NCBI GenBank assembly: GCA_947505245.1
Contig: CANNIZ010000019.1
Location: 23,014-87,013 of the forward strand
Length of the DNA stretch: 64,000 nucleotides
Reading direction: 5' to 3'
Origin: Pseudomonadota bacterium
GTDB taxonomy: Bacteria > Myxococcota_A > UBA796 > GCA-2862545
Shown: positions 9,516-18,646 of the stretch, piece after piece
How the letters are laid out: each line of letters opens with the position of its first letter
Position numbering within the stretch: the first letter of the stretch is position 1
Translations under genes and position numbers: made by a program
Notes under the pieces: model-generated
Database searches by the model: none
Told to the model about the DNA's origin: nothing
The model's input: the letters and a program-made list of their open reading frames with translations, nothing else

Positions 9516-12500
9516 ATGCGTCACGTCGCCCCCCTCGTTCTGGTCTCGCTCGCGGGCTGCTTCTACATCAGCTCTGAAGACGAAGACAGCCGCCTTGCGT
9601 GGCTCGACTCGGCCGACACGGGCGCGCCACCCCCGTTTTCAATCCGCGACTTCACCCCGACGGTCGTTTCCGCCTGTACCGATCCGTTCGTATTTCTCGT
9701 CGAGGGCGAGATCGACGGCGGGTACGGTGGCGCCGAGTTCTCGACGCTCGTGTCGTGGGACGAAGAGCCGTTCGAGCCTGCTGGCAGCGCGACGGCGGAC
9801 ACAGCCTTCGAGGGCCGCGCCCGCGTCGCGTTCGAGCTCAGCTCACCGCAGCCCGACGCGACCGATTGCGCGGGCGACTGGTGTGAACACAGCCTCGTGG
9901 TGGGCCTCTCGGGGCCCGCGGAGCTCCAGGCGCCCGTCGTCGACCCGATCCGCGTCGTGGTCGATCGCGCGCCTTCCGTCATGTCGTTCTCGCTCGTGGA
10001 TGCCGGAAACGTCGCGACCCCGTTCGATGACGTGGTCCCGGCGACCACACCGGTGGGCGCGTTCCGCACTACCGAGTGGCCCTCGCTCGCGATCGGGCTC
10101 GACCTCCCGTTCGTCGCGGCCGGTGGCGCCGCCGACTACACGGTCGACGTGTGGTCGTGTCCGGATGGCATCGTGCCGTCCGACGAGACCGCGGCCTCGT
10201 GCATCGTGGCGTCGGCGAAAGAGGCCACCATCGCGGTGGACGGCGATCTCGTTGTGGTCGCGGCGTCCGGCGTGTTCGGTCCGGCGGGCTGCGCCGACAC
10301 GGACAAGGGGCACCTGTTCGTGCGGGTCGCGGGGGATCCGTGCTCCGATGGAGCGTTCCTCGCGCTCGGGGATGCGCGGTTCGCGGCGCCGGATTGCGAT
10401 GCGGATGGGGTCGACGCGCCCGCCGACTGTGACGACGAGGACGTGGACGTCGGGACTGGCACCGCGTACTTCATCGACGCAGACAAGGACGGCCTCGGCG
10501 ACCTGGCGACCGAGCGCGACTGGTGCTCCCCGCAGCTGGGTTGGGTGACGTCCGGAACGGACTGCAACGACGCCGACGCGGGCATCAAGGGGCCGTCGAC
10601 CTGGTACCACGACTTCGATCAAGACGGGCTCGGCGCCGTGCTCGACACGAAAGACGCCTGCGTCGCGCCGTCCGGCTACGTCGCGGATCCCTCCGATTGC
10701 GACGACAAGGACAAGCTGAAGCTCGGTCCCACGTCGTGGTGGCCCGACGTTGACAATGACGGCTTTGGCGACACCGCGGCCCCCCAATCGGCGTGTGTTG
10801 CGCCAGGTTTTTACGTGGGCAACCCGGACGACTGCGACGACGGAAGGACGGAAGTGAACCCGGACGCGCTGGAGCTGTGCGACGGCGTCGACAACAACTG
10901 CAACGTGCTGATCGATGACTCGCCGACGAACATGACCACGTTCTACGCGGACGTCGACGGCGACGGTTTTGGTGATGTGTCCTCGACCAGCGTCGCGTGT
11001 GTGGCGCCGCCGGGCGTGTGGTCGGAAGCCGCTGGCGACTGCGAACTGAATGACCCGCTCTCGTACCCCGGTGCTCCCGAGGTTTGCAGCGTCGTGCAGA
11101 TGGCGGCTGGAACCGACGTCAACAACGACTGCGACGCCCTGCTTGACCCGCTGGACTGCGGTACCTGCGTCGACACGACGCTAAGCGCGGCCATCGGCGA
11201 GACCGACGTGGACTGCGGCGGGCAGTGCGACCTCGGCTGCGGGAACACGCAGTCCTGTCTGGTGGACGCCGACTGCGGCAGCGCCGCGTGTGACGGCACC
11301 ACGCACACGTGCGGCGTGTGGTCGGTGCTGTGGCAGGGCAACGGTTTCGAGATCGACGCTCACGTCGCGCTCGCCCCCGACGGCGACATCGTGCTCGCGG
11401 GGTCGGCCGACAGCTCGAGCCTTGAAATCGCATCAGGAACGACGCTCGGCTCCGCCCCTGGCGGGGGCGACATCGTCGTCGCGCGGTATTCGCCGGACGG
11501 CCAGCTTCGCTGGGGGCGTCGGATCGGGACGAACACCCGCGATTGGCTCGGAGACGTGGCCGTTGATGCTCTGGGGAACGTCGTCGTCGTCGGGAGCTTC
11601 TCCGGTGCCGTGACGGTGTTCGATGGCCACGCCGTGTCGTCGAAGGGGGGGTTGGACGTGGTGGTCGCCACGCTCGACGCGGCGGGCGACACCAAGAGCA
11701 TCGATACGTTCGGCACACCAGGCGACGACTACGCGCACGGCGTGGCGTTCGACGACTTCGGACGCACCGTGGTAGCCGGCCGTTCAGGGAATGGAATCGC
11801 AGAGCGCGGCTTTGTGACGACGCTGTCGGCGGGGGCGGTCGTTCGGGCGACCGCGTTCACCGGCTCCGGCGCGGAGCGGGTCACGAGCGTTGCCCGGCAC
11901 CCGTCCGGCGACCTGTTGGTGGGCGGCTACTACGGCGAGGGAACACCCGCGGGTCGTTCATCGCTGGACGTGACCCCGAGCGCCGGAGCGTCGTCGTCGT
12001 ACACGTCGGTCCTGCCGGCGACTGCTGGCGACGGGTTCGTCGCGCGCCTGAGCCGCGTGGACGGCAGCGTCGTGTGGCTGCGCACGGTCGAGGGTTATGG
12101 CCTCCAGGAGGTCTTCGAGGTCGCCTCGCTGGCCGACGGAGACGTCGTATTCGGCGGGTGGTTCGAGCAGAACGCGCGTGTCTCGGACGCGGCGACGGTG
12201 TTGACGTCGAACGGGCGGTTCGACGCGATGGCGGCGCGCGTGACCGGGGCGACGGGCGCGCACGTGTGGTCGAAGGGCTGGGGCAGCTCGCAGAACGACG
12301 GGGTGTCCACGATCTCCGTGGGCGCGGGGAACCGTCCGATCGTCGGCTATTGGTACGCCGGCGCCCACGACACCGACCCGGGCACGCCGGTCCGGAATCT
12401 TGTCGGGTACGGCGTCAACGACACCGCTCTCTCCATGTTCGACGCCACCAACGGCGCGTGGGTGTCAGGCGCCTCCTACGTGGACCACGGGTATCAAGGC

Positions 12501-13355
12501 AGCGATCGGGACACCTCGGTGGCGCTCGACGTCGCGACGAACCCCGTCACCGGGCAGGTTGTCGTGGGCGGGAGCATCGACGGCTGGCTCGACGTCGGCG
12601 ACGGCCGCAAGCGCGACACGCTGTCGACGCCGCCGATCTACATGGGCACGTACGTGGCGAGCCTGGGGCCCTCGAACTGGCCGTCCAGCCTCCCGCAGAA
12701 GGACGGCTCGGACGCGAGTCACGCTGCCGTGTCCTGCTACACGCTCCACAACGAGCACCCGAGCCTGGCTTCGGGGGCGTACACGATCGACCCCAACGGG
12801 GGTGCGTCCACGGACGCGTTCCCGGTCTACTGCGACATGGTGACGATGGGGGGCGGCTGGACGCGCGTCGCGAGCATTCAGGGCGGGCCGGTCTGCGCGC
12901 TCGATCTCGCGCGCGGTACGCCCGCGGACGTGGTGGCGGGCGTCATCGACGCCTGGTTGCCGCCGGCCCAGGCCGCGACCATCCCGTTTGTCGGCCGCGA
13001 GATCCTGTTGTACGCCAGCGCGACGCGGTATCAGGCGTTTACGTCCACGAATGCCGCATTCACGTGGACGAACGTGGCGACGGGCGTCGTCAACGGAGGC
13101 GCACCCATAAACACGCTCCCTGTCCGTGGCTCCCGAAATGGGGCGCCCTACGTCGACCTGGCCGGGGACGGTGTAGGCACCTCGTACCTTCTGCGGGGCA
13201 TCGACGCGAGCGGCTCTACCATGGCCCTTGGCCAGGGAAGCACCTGGTCAGGCTCGTTCTCGCAGGCGGCGTGCACCACCGGCGTCGAGTACGCCATGTA
13301 CGGCGGCCAGCCCACGGGGAGCTGGTACACCGCCGGGTACGCCTACCTGCGGTAG
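9516..13355 (+). CDS. Large surface lipoprotein: MopE-type repeats, beta-propeller, fibrinogen-like C-terminus
   Basis: 1279 residues from ATG 9516. The signal peptide ends in lipobox LAGC (Cys15), so it is a lipoprotein. Visible parts are: a beta-rich N-terminal third; about residues 292-545, several MopE-type units (DFDQDGLGA, PDVDNDGFGD, ADVDGDGFGD, each followed by C-x-A-P and an Asp-rich DCDD segment); a short Cys-rich segment (549-602); propeller-like repeats 605-1050 (ALAPDGDIVLAGSAD, RYSPDGQLRWGRRIG); and a fibrinogen-C-like end with VYCDMVTMGGGWTRVAS. MopE units bind calcium or copper in the best-studied case. The role is probably adhesion or the cell surface. It is convergent with the following gene across a 32-bp triple repeat. 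Confidence 0.85.
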   Translation: MRHVAPLVLVSLAGCFYISSEDEDSRLAWLDSADTGAPPPFSIRDFTPTVVSACTDPFVFLVEGEIDGGYGGAEFSTLVSWDEEPFEPAGSATADTAFEGRARVAFELSSPQPDATDCAGDWCEHSLVVGLSGPAELQAPVVDPIRVVVDRAPSVMSFSLVDAGNVATPFDDVVPATTPVGAFRTTEWPSLAIGLDLPFVAAGGAADYTVDVWSCPDGIVPSDETAASCIVASAKEATIAVDGDLVVVAASGVFGPAGCADTDKGHLFVRVAGDPCSDGAFLALGDARFAAPDCDADGVDAPADCDDEDVDVGTGTAYFIDADKDGLGDLATERDWCSPQLGWVTSGTDCNDADAGIKGPSTWYHDFDQDGLGAVLDTKDACVAPSGYVADPSDCDDKDKLKLGPTSWWPDVDNDGFGDTAAPQSACVAPGFYVGNPDDCDDGRTEVNPDALELCDGVDNNCNVLIDDSPTNMTTFYADVDGDGFGDVSSTSVACVAPPGVWSEAAGDCELNDPLSYPGAPEVCSVVQMAAGTDVNNDCDALLDPLDCGTCVDTTLSAAIGETDVDCGGQCDLGCGNTQSCLVDADCGSAACDGTTHTCGVWSVLWQGNGFEIDAHVALAPDGDIVLAGSADSSSLEIASGTTLGSAPGGGDIVVARYSPDGQLRWGRRIGTNTRDWLGDVAVDALGNVVVVGSFSGAVTVFDGHAVSSKGGLDVVVATLDAAGDTKSIDTFGTPGDDYAHGVAFDDFGRTVVAGRSGNGIAERGFVTTLSAGAVVRATAFTGSGAERVTSVARHPSGDLLVGGYYGEGTPAGRSSLDVTPSAGASSSYTSVLPATAGDGFVARLSRVDGSVVWLRTVEGYGLQEVFEVASLADGDVVFGGWFEQNARVSDAATVLTSNGRFDAMAARVTGATGAHVWSKGWGSSQNDGVSTISVGAGNRPIVGYWYAGAHDTDPGTPVRNLVGYGVNDTALSMFDATNGAWVSGASYVDHGYQGSDRDTSVALDVATNPVTGQVVVGGSIDGWLDVGDGRKRDTLSTPPIYMGTYVASLGPSNWPSSLPQKDGSDASHAAVSCYTLHNEHPSLASGAYTIDPNGGASTDAFPVYCDMVTMGGGWTRVASIQGGPVCALDLARGTPADVVAGVIDAWLPPAQAATIPFVGREILLYASATRYQAFTSTNAAFTWTNVATGVVNGGAPINTLPVRGSRNGAPYVDLAGDGVGTSYLLRGIDASGSTMALGQGSTWSGSFSQAACTTGVEYAMYGGQPTGSWYTAGYAYLR

Positions 13356-13442
13356 ACCGCGTCGGTTCGCGACGCGGCCGGCGGTAGACCGCATCGGTTC
13401 GCGACGCGGCCGGCGATAGTCGCGTCAGTTCGCGACGCGGCC
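13351..13442. repeat. Three tandem 32-bp hairpin repeats between convergent genes
   Basis: Units start at 13351, 13383 and 13415, exactly 32 bp apart. Units 1 and 2 differ by one base; unit 3 is diverged at its 5' end. Each unit contains a CCGCGTC / GACGCGG stem around a GGTTCGC loop (perfect in unit 1). Unit 1 contains the stop codon of the upstream lipoprotein, and unit 3 encodes the last residues and stop of the convergent gene. The array therefore spans the whole intergenic region and may act as a bidirectional terminator. Confidence 0.75.
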
Positions 13443-15530
13443 CGTCTCGGCGACAACATCCGCGGCTTCGGCGCCGGTCCAACCGACCGCGTCGGGGCCG
13501 CCGATCGTGCCGTACCAGCCGAGCAGATCTCCGTCGACCGGCACCACCACCACGCGCGGCGCGGGCGTCTGGAGCAGGCGGGTGATCGCGGCCTTGCCTT
13601 CGGGCTTCACGTCGCCAAGCAGCCAGACTTCGGCCTTCTTCTCGCCGTTGAGCACGAGCAGGCGCCAGAAGCCGTCCGCCGAGTCACCGAGCGCGTCGAG
13701 CGCCTTGTCGTCCTTGCGCTCGCGCACGGTCGTACCGCGGAGCACGCGGTCCACCGTCATGCCAGCGCGACCGATCGCCGCGCCGATCGCCACCAACGCA
13801 TCTGCACGAGGGCCACCGAAGCGCGAAGCTGCGGGTCCGGCGAGCAAAACAGCGGCGGCGGCCGACTTTTCGACCGTGGCGGCCGAGCGGATCGCGAGGG
13901 ACGTACCCTCGGCGAGGGCGGCACCCTTTGGTGCGGCCTTGTCGGCGGCGCGCAACAGGAGCGCGAGTCGGTCGTCGGCTTCCGCAGCGCTGAACTTGGG
14001 CAGCACCTCGGTGGCGACGGCGAACGCGCGGTACACGCGCGGCAGCTTCGCGAGCTGCTCGGCGAGCGCGTCTTCGTTCGGCATCTCGGCCCCGGCGAGC
14101 ATTGCGCGCACCGCGTCGAGCGTGTCGCCGGCGCGCTCACGGGGGGCGTGGGCGGCGGGCGTGGCGGCGGCCAGGGCGGCGATCGCGTGGGCCGCGTCCG
14201 ACACGGCGACTCCGATGGCTGCCGCAGATTCGCGTGCGGCGGCGTCATCGGGCGCGACCAGAACGGCCGTAGAGCACAGCTCGAGGATGCGCGACGTGAA
14301 CCGGGGCAGCGCGTCCGGGTGCCATTCCTGGTGGCCCGGGAGCATCACGAACAGGCGCTCGCCGCCGTCCTTGCGGAGGCGAAGCGTCCAGGCCTTGGGC
14401 TCCTTGGGCTCGCCGCGGACGCCGAGGCCCCGACGAACGCCGACGAACTCGAAGCCGGCGGCCTTGGCGGCGCGCCAGGCGTCTACGATCGCGGGGAACG
14501 CGGGCTCACCATAGGCGGTCGCCGCCCACGCGCTCGCGTGGCGCGCGATCGTTGTGTGCGTCTTGGGCGCGATGCCCTCGGCGTAGGCGCGGACGACGAC
14601 GCCGATCAGCCAGGGAGCGACGCTCTGCTCGCCTTCGGCGCGGACGTGATGATCGAGCGCGGCCGACGCGAGATCGTCGAGATCGACCTTCTCGGCGGCG
14701 GCTTCGATGGCTTCGGTGCGGGCCTTCGCGTCCGTCGGGATGCTGCCGCCGAGCAACGGGGCGAGCGGATCGTTCGGATCGATCAGCGCCGTGCGAACCG
14801 GGCGCTCAGCGCGCTCCGGACGCTCGGGGCGGGGCTCCTTCGCGCGGGCCTCGCGGGCTTCGCGGACAGCGAGGATGCGGGCGCGCAGGTTGCGCTCGAG
14901 GTCGCCGAGCTCGCGGTGACGCTTGGTCTCGTCGGGCTCGGCGAGGGCCTTGGCGAGCAGCACGTACGTGCGGACGAGGTCAGGGCGATCGCCCCGCTTG
15001 CCTTCGATCGCGGCGAGGGCGTCGTCCCAGCGACCGAACGCGACCGCTTCGGCGACGGGATCGACGGCAGGACGCGGCGTGTAGTCGAGCGGGCGCTCGG
15101 CGCGCGCGGGGCGCTCCGGGCGGGCAGGACGCTCGGCGCGATCCGGACGATCCGCGCGCACGGGGCGCTCGGGCCGCGGCGGCCGCTCTGCGCGTTCCGT
15201 ACGCTCGGGACGGGCGGCCTGGCGCTCGGCTCGTGGAGCCGCGGGACGACCACCGAGGTCGTGCACGAGGCCCTTCGCGAGCTTGGTCTCTTCCTCACCC
15301 GCTTCTGGCGAAGACTGGCACAACGACAACAGGCCTTCCGCTTCACGGCGGGCCGCGGCGTCGTTGCCCTGCTTGCGGTAGATTTGGGTCATCGCGAAGG
15401 CCGCGTCGCGCTGGCCTGGCAGGTCGCGCAGGTTGCGTGCGCGCCACAGCGAGATCTCCGCGAGCATGGCGCGCTGGGTGTCTTTGTCAATCGCGGTCGC
15501 GAGGCGGTCGTTCCACCGTTCGAACGGCAT
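13425..15530 (-). CDS. Unknown protein with a long Arg-Pro-Glu low-complexity linker
   Basis: 701 residues; the start at 15530 (MPFERWNDRL) follows a perfect GGAGG site. Residues 1-90 look helical and TPR-like (RDAAFAMTQIYRKQGNDAAA). Residues about 100-160, and again near 245, are low-complexity RPERxERxxRP repeats, certainly disordered. The remaining 430 residues are Ala-rich, with no family I recognise, ending with LVLNGEKKAEVWLLGDV and RVVVVPVDGDLLGWYG. The charged linker could bind RNA, DNA or membranes (inference). Its last codons lie inside the 32-bp repeat array. A start at 15554 is possible but has no ribosome site. Confidence 0.7.
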   Translation of the reverse strand: MPFERWNDRLATAIDKDTQRAMLAEISLWRARNLRDLPGQRDAAFAMTQIYRKQGNDAAARREAEGLLSLCQSSPEAGEEETKLAKGLVHDLGGRPAAPRAERQAARPERTERAERPPRPERPVRADRPDRAERPARPERPARAERPLDYTPRPAVDPVAEAVAFGRWDDALAAIEGKRGDRPDLVRTYVLLAKALAEPDETKRHRELGDLERNLRARILAVREAREARAKEPRPERPERAERPVRTALIDPNDPLAPLLGGSIPTDAKARTEAIEAAAEKVDLDDLASAALDHHVRAEGEQSVAPWLIGVVVRAYAEGIAPKTHTTIARHASAWAATAYGEPAFPAIVDAWRAAKAAGFEFVGVRRGLGVRGEPKEPKAWTLRLRKDGGERLFVMLPGHQEWHPDALPRFTSRILELCSTAVLVAPDDAAARESAAAIGVAVSDAAHAIAALAAATPAAHAPRERAGDTLDAVRAMLAGAEMPNEDALAEQLAKLPRVYRAFAVATEVLPKFSAAEADDRLALLLRAADKAAPKGAALAEGTSLAIRSAATVEKSAAAAVLLAGPAASRFGGPRADALVAIGAAIGRAGMTVDRVLRGTTVRERKDDKALDALGDSADGFWRLLVLNGEKKAEVWLLGDVKPEGKAAITRLLQTPAPRVVVVPVDGDLLGWYGTIGGPDAVGWTGAEAADVVAETGRVAN

Positions 15531-15572
15531 AGGTATCCTCCGAGGGATGGCCACGTAACATGGCCGGGGCGA

Positions 15573-16832
15573 TCACCCCTCGATCTCGACCACGAACGCG
15601 CTCGGCGGCCCCACATCGTACGACGCATCCCCGCCGTGGAGGCGGGCTACCTGCCGGACGAGCGCCAGACCGAGCCCGACCCCACCCCCCTGGCCCTCCC
15701 GGCTGCCGGGCGGACGCCAGAACGCCTCCCAGATCCGCTCCTGGTCGGCCTTTGCGACGCCGGCGCCGTGGTCGGCGACGGTGATCCGGGTCCTTCCGTC
15801 GGTGGTCGCGAGCGAGACGGTGATCGGCGGGGCGCCGTGGCGTCGTGCGTTCTCGAGCAGGTTGCGGAGCAGGTGACGGAGCGCCTTGGCGTCACCCTGC
15901 ACCGTGGCTGGCCCGCCTGTGACGGTCGCCCCCACGCGGGTGGCTTCCTCGACCGCCAGCGCGAGGAGGTCTACCGGCGACCGCTCGATCGGCCGCACCT
16001 CGAGGCGGCTCGCGAGGAGGAGGTCGCCGACGAGCGCGTCGAGCTCTTCGATGTCGCGCGACGCACCGTCGATCAGCGCGTGTTTGGAGGCGTCCTGTCC
16101 ACCGATCAGCTCGAGGGCGAGGCGGAGTCGCGCCAACGGGGAGCGCAGCTCGTGCGACGCTGCAGCGATCATGCGCCGCTGGCCGCCGACGAGCCCCTCG
16201 ATGCGGCCCGCTGCGGCGTTGAACGAGCGCGCGAGGTCGGCCACCTCGTCGTCGCCGTCGACGGCGACCCGCGCGGTCAGATCGCCGCCTCCGAGGCCGT
16301 CCACCGCGCGGCCGAGCGATTCAAGGCGCCGCGTCACCCGCCGCGACACGAGCCAGGAGCCCAGCCCGGCGAGGCCCGCCATGGCCCCGATCACGAACAG
16401 GAAGCGCGCGAACCGAGGCCGAATGTGCTGATCCCCGCGCGGCGCGACAGCGAGCACGCGCCCGTCGTCGAGGCGTACGGCGAGCCCGGGCCCGCTCGGT
16501 CCACGAAACGTGGCCTCGTCGTCGGAGCCGAGCGCGGGTGGCGGCAGGTGACCGCCCGAGCGGGCCAGCAAGCTTCCGTCGGGTGCCCACAGGCTGGCGC
16601 GCACCTCGAGCCGCTCGGCGACGTCGTCGAGCGCGGGACCGATGGCGGAGGGGTCGTCGGGGGGAAGCTCGGCGCCGACGACGCGCACGGTCTCGGCGAT
16701 GCGAGCCGGGAGATGCCCGTCGGCAACGAACGTCGCGCGCGCGACGATGGCGATGGCGAGCGCCCACGCGAACGACATCGCGACGAGCGCTACGAACACG
16801 CGCCGCTGGAGCCTGCGACCGAACCAGGTCAT
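15573..16832 (-). CDS. Sensor histidine kinase, CpxA-like
   Basis: 419 residues. TM1 is about residues 11-33 and TM2 about 153-176 (FLFVIGAMAGLAGLGSWLV), enclosing a ~120-residue periplasmic sensor. A HAMP domain follows, then HisKA with phospho-acceptor His in AASHELRSPLARLR. The HATPase has the N box LLRNLLENARRHG, DHGAGV, and GGGVGLGLALVRQVARLHGG. The start overlaps the stop of the response-regulator gene (ATGA at 16829-16832). Together with the upstream His-rich Spy/CpxP-like gene this is a Cpx/CnrX-type envelope-stress or metal-sensing module. The signal itself is not readable. Confidence 0.92.
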   Translation of the reverse strand: MTWFGRRLQRRVFVALVAMSFAWALAIAIVARATFVADGHLPARIAETVRVVGAELPPDDPSAIGPALDDVAERLEVRASLWAPDGSLLARSGGHLPPPALGSDDEATFRGPSGPGLAVRLDDGRVLAVAPRGDQHIRPRFARFLFVIGAMAGLAGLGSWLVSRRVTRRLESLGRAVDGLGGGDLTARVAVDGDDEVADLARSFNAAAGRIEGLVGGQRRMIAAASHELRSPLARLRLALELIGGQDASKHALIDGASRDIEELDALVGDLLLASRLEVRPIERSPVDLLALAVEEATRVGATVTGGPATVQGDAKALRHLLRNLLENARRHGAPPITVSLATTDGRTRITVADHGAGVAKADQERIWEAFWRPPGSREGQGGGVGLGLALVRQVARLHGGDASYDVGPPSAFVVEIEG

Positions 16833-17515
16833 GGGCGGCCCAGGTCGGTGAACACGTAGCCGGCGCCGCGGAGCGTCACGATGCGCGTCGGTGCGGCCGG
16901 GTCGTCTTCGATCGCGGCGCGGATGCGCGAGATGTGGACGTCGATGCTGCGGTCGAACGCCTCGAGCTCTTCGCCCCGCACGGCCTCCATCAGCGCCTGC
17001 CGCGACATCACCTTGCCGGGGTGCAGGGCGAGAGCCCACAGCAGCTCGAACTGGTGCGACGTGAGGGGGCGGTGCTCGCCACGTTTCGTCACGGTGCGCT
17101 GGTCGCGGTCGATCGCGAGGTCGCCGAAGCGCAGCACGCTCCGCGGCGAGGACGGGCGCGCGCGCCGCAGCACCGCCTGAAGCCGCGCGACGAGCTCGCG
17201 CGGGTTGAACGGCTTCGCCAGGTAGTCGTCGGCGCCGAGCTCGAGTCCAACAATCCGATCGGTGTCTTCGCCGCGCGCGGTGAGCATGACGATTGGCACG
17301 TCCGAGAACGTTCGGAGCCGCTTGATCACCTGAAAGCCGTCGAGATCCGGGAGCATCACGTCGAGCACGACGGCGTCGAAGCCGCCGGGCTTGATCGCGG
17401 CGAGGCCGCTCGTCGCGTCACCTCGGGACTCGGCGGAGAGGCCGTGACCCGCAAGGTACGCGACGAGCATCGCCGCGAGGCGCTCGTCATCGTCGATGAT
17501 GAGCACCTTCGTCAT
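16829..17515 (-). CDS. OmpR-family response regulator, CpxR-like
   Basis: 228 residues. The receiver domain has the acidic pocket IDDDE at the N-terminus, phospho-acceptor Asp in VVLDVMLPDLDGF, the Thr of LTARG and the Lys of YLAKPFNPRE. The C-terminal winged helix follows (LTSHQFELLWALALHPG, RSIDVHISRIRAAIEDD, TLRGAGYVF). It is transcribed after the Spy-like gene (3-bp gap) and overlaps the kinase gene by 4 nt, so all three are co-expressed. A GTAAA-N5-GCAAA site upstream of the operon suggests autoregulation. Confidence 0.94.
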   Translation of the reverse strand: MTKVLIIDDDERLAAMLVAYLAGHGLSAESRGDATSGLAAIKPGGFDAVVLDVMLPDLDGFQVIKRLRTFSDVPIVMLTARGEDTDRIVGLELGADDYLAKPFNPRELVARLQAVLRRARPSSPRSVLRFGDLAIDRDQRTVTKRGEHRPLTSHQFELLWALALHPGKVMSRQALMEAVRGEELEAFDRSIDVHISRIRAAIEDDPAAPTRIVTLRGAGYVFTDLGRP

Positions 17516-17518
17516 CGC

Positions 17519-18058
17519 TCACTCCTCGTCAGAATCGAATTGAGCCGCGCGTTGCGCCATGGCGTCTCCGAGGATCACACGTTGTTCGGGCGTGAGCACC
17601 TCGGCCACCTGGACGAGGGTATCGGTCAGGGCGCGGCTCTTGTCATCCGCGAGCGTAAGGCCCTTCTGGCGCAGCTTCTCGATCTTCGCTTCGTCGAGCT
17701 GCGGCTTGGTGAATTCGGCGCGCAGCTCCTGGCGCAGCGCGTGCATCTCCGAGCGGGCCTCGAACGCCCTTGGCGCGCCCTCGTCGAGGATCGCGTCGAT
17801 CTGGGTGCGCTGCTCGGGGGTGGCGTCCACGTGCGACAGCGCGCGCTCTGCGACCATCCCCATGCGCTCGCGGACGTCGTCGGCGCTGCCGGCGCCGTGG
17901 AACCTCCCGTGCCCCTCCTGTCCGCACTGGTGGGGTCCTCCCTCGTGGGGGCCGCCCTCGTGGGGTCCGCGGGCGAACGCGAGGCCGGCGGGCACGGCGA
18001 GCACGAGCGCGCCGAGGGTGACTGCGCGAAACACGTTGGTGCGGTTGAACAGTGACAT
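17519..18058 (-). CDS. Periplasmic Spy/CpxP-like protein with His-rich N-terminus
   Basis: 179 residues with a signal peptide (about 1-29, ending AGLAFA). The mature N-terminus is striking: GPHEGGPHEGGPHQCGQEGH, with four His, one Cys and several Glu in 20 residues, a likely metal ligand set. The rest is helical with the two LTxxQ-type motifs of the Spy/CpxP/CnrX family (DATPEQRTQIDAIL and VLTPEQRVILGD). Such proteins act as periplasmic chaperones or metal sensors that tune a Cpx- or Cnr-type system. It is first gene of a three-gene operon with the regulator and kinase. Confidence 0.85.
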   Translation of the reverse strand: MSLFNRTNVFRAVTLGALVLAVPAGLAFARGPHEGGPHEGGPHQCGQEGHGRFHGAGSADDVRERMGMVAERALSHVDATPEQRTQIDAILDEGAPRAFEARSEMHALRQELRAEFTKPQLDEAKIEKLRQKGLTLADDKSRALTDTLVQVAEVLTPEQRVILGDAMAQRAAQFDSDEE

Positions 18059-18141
18059 GGCTTGCTCCCTGGCGGCGCCGCTTCATGCGTGCGCCTCGAC
18101 CATGGATACGACCGGATGGGTTTCTTCGTGTTTTCCGGAAC

Positions 18142-18156
18142 GTAAAGTTGTGCAAA
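18142..18156. promoter_or_regulatory. CpxR-like box GTAAA-N5-GCAAA
   Basis: A GTAAA half-site at 18142-18146 and GCAAA at 18152-18156, separated by 5 bp. The consensus for enterobacterial CpxR is GTAAA-N5-GTAAA, so one base differs. It lies 84 bp upstream of the Spy-like gene that heads the Cpx-like operon, a sensible place for autoregulation. The match is short and could be chance. Confidence 0.35.
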
Positions 18157-18261
18157 GCCGGGCGGCGTCGCGCCCTGTTCGCGTTCGGGGTGCATCGGCT
18201 GGTCAGCTCGTCGAGTCGTCATTATTGTGGCGCCGCAGTTCTTCTGGCGCCGAGGATCCCG

Positions 18262-18600
18262 ATGGGAATGCAGACACGTTGCTTCAAGTTCGTCGTTGCC
18301 ACCGCCACCGTCGCCTCCGGTCTGGGTTGCGGCGGCATCTTTGGCAGTCTTGACGCGACGATCAAGAGTGAGATGCCCACCGGTTGCCAGGGGTACGCCG
18401 GGAGCGCGGGTGCGGGCGCGTCGTGTGATACCTCGTTCAACGCCGAGCTCGCGCGGACGGTACTGTCGAGTCACTGCGCGGAACTCGCGGACAGCGGCGC
18501 CTTCGCCATCCAGGTCACGTATTATGAAAATGCATATGCAACCTGGACGATGGTTGATACCGTCACCTGCGATTGGCGTTGCGATGGGACGTGCCCCTGA
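18262..18600 (+). CDS. Small secreted protein, possible lipoprotein
   Basis: 112 residues from ATG 18262 (GAGGA 5 bp upstream); a second ATG at 18268 is an alternative. The hydrophobic N-terminus ends SGLGC, a weak lipobox. The mature part has six more Cys (CQGYAGSAGAGASC, SSHCAEL, TCDWRCDGTC), so it is probably disulfide-bonded outside the cytoplasm. I recognise no family. Confidence 0.6.
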   Translation: MGMQTRCFKFVVATATVASGLGCGGIFGSLDATIKSEMPTGCQGYAGSAGAGASCDTSFNAELARTVLSSHCAELADSGAFAIQVTYYENAYATWTMVDTVTCDWRCDGTCP

Positions 18601-18634
18601 GGTCTTCGTGCCGGACGGCGACGATCGCGGGTGC

Positions 18635-18640
18635 TAGGCT
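18635..18640 (+). promoter_or_regulatory. TAGGCT -10 box, 6 nt before a GTG start
   Basis: The extended -10 TGCTAGGCT ends at 18640; six bases later is the GTG at 18647. No Shine-Dalgarno fits between them, so the transcript is predicted to start at or next to the start codon (leaderless). Confidence 0.4.
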
Positions 18641-18646
18641 GCCGCG

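Noticed and set aside
14148..16859. 903-codon plus-strand frame
   Set aside because: Runs antisense across two well-supported minus-strand genes (the Arg-Pro-Glu protein and the histidine kinase); no recognisable protein pattern.
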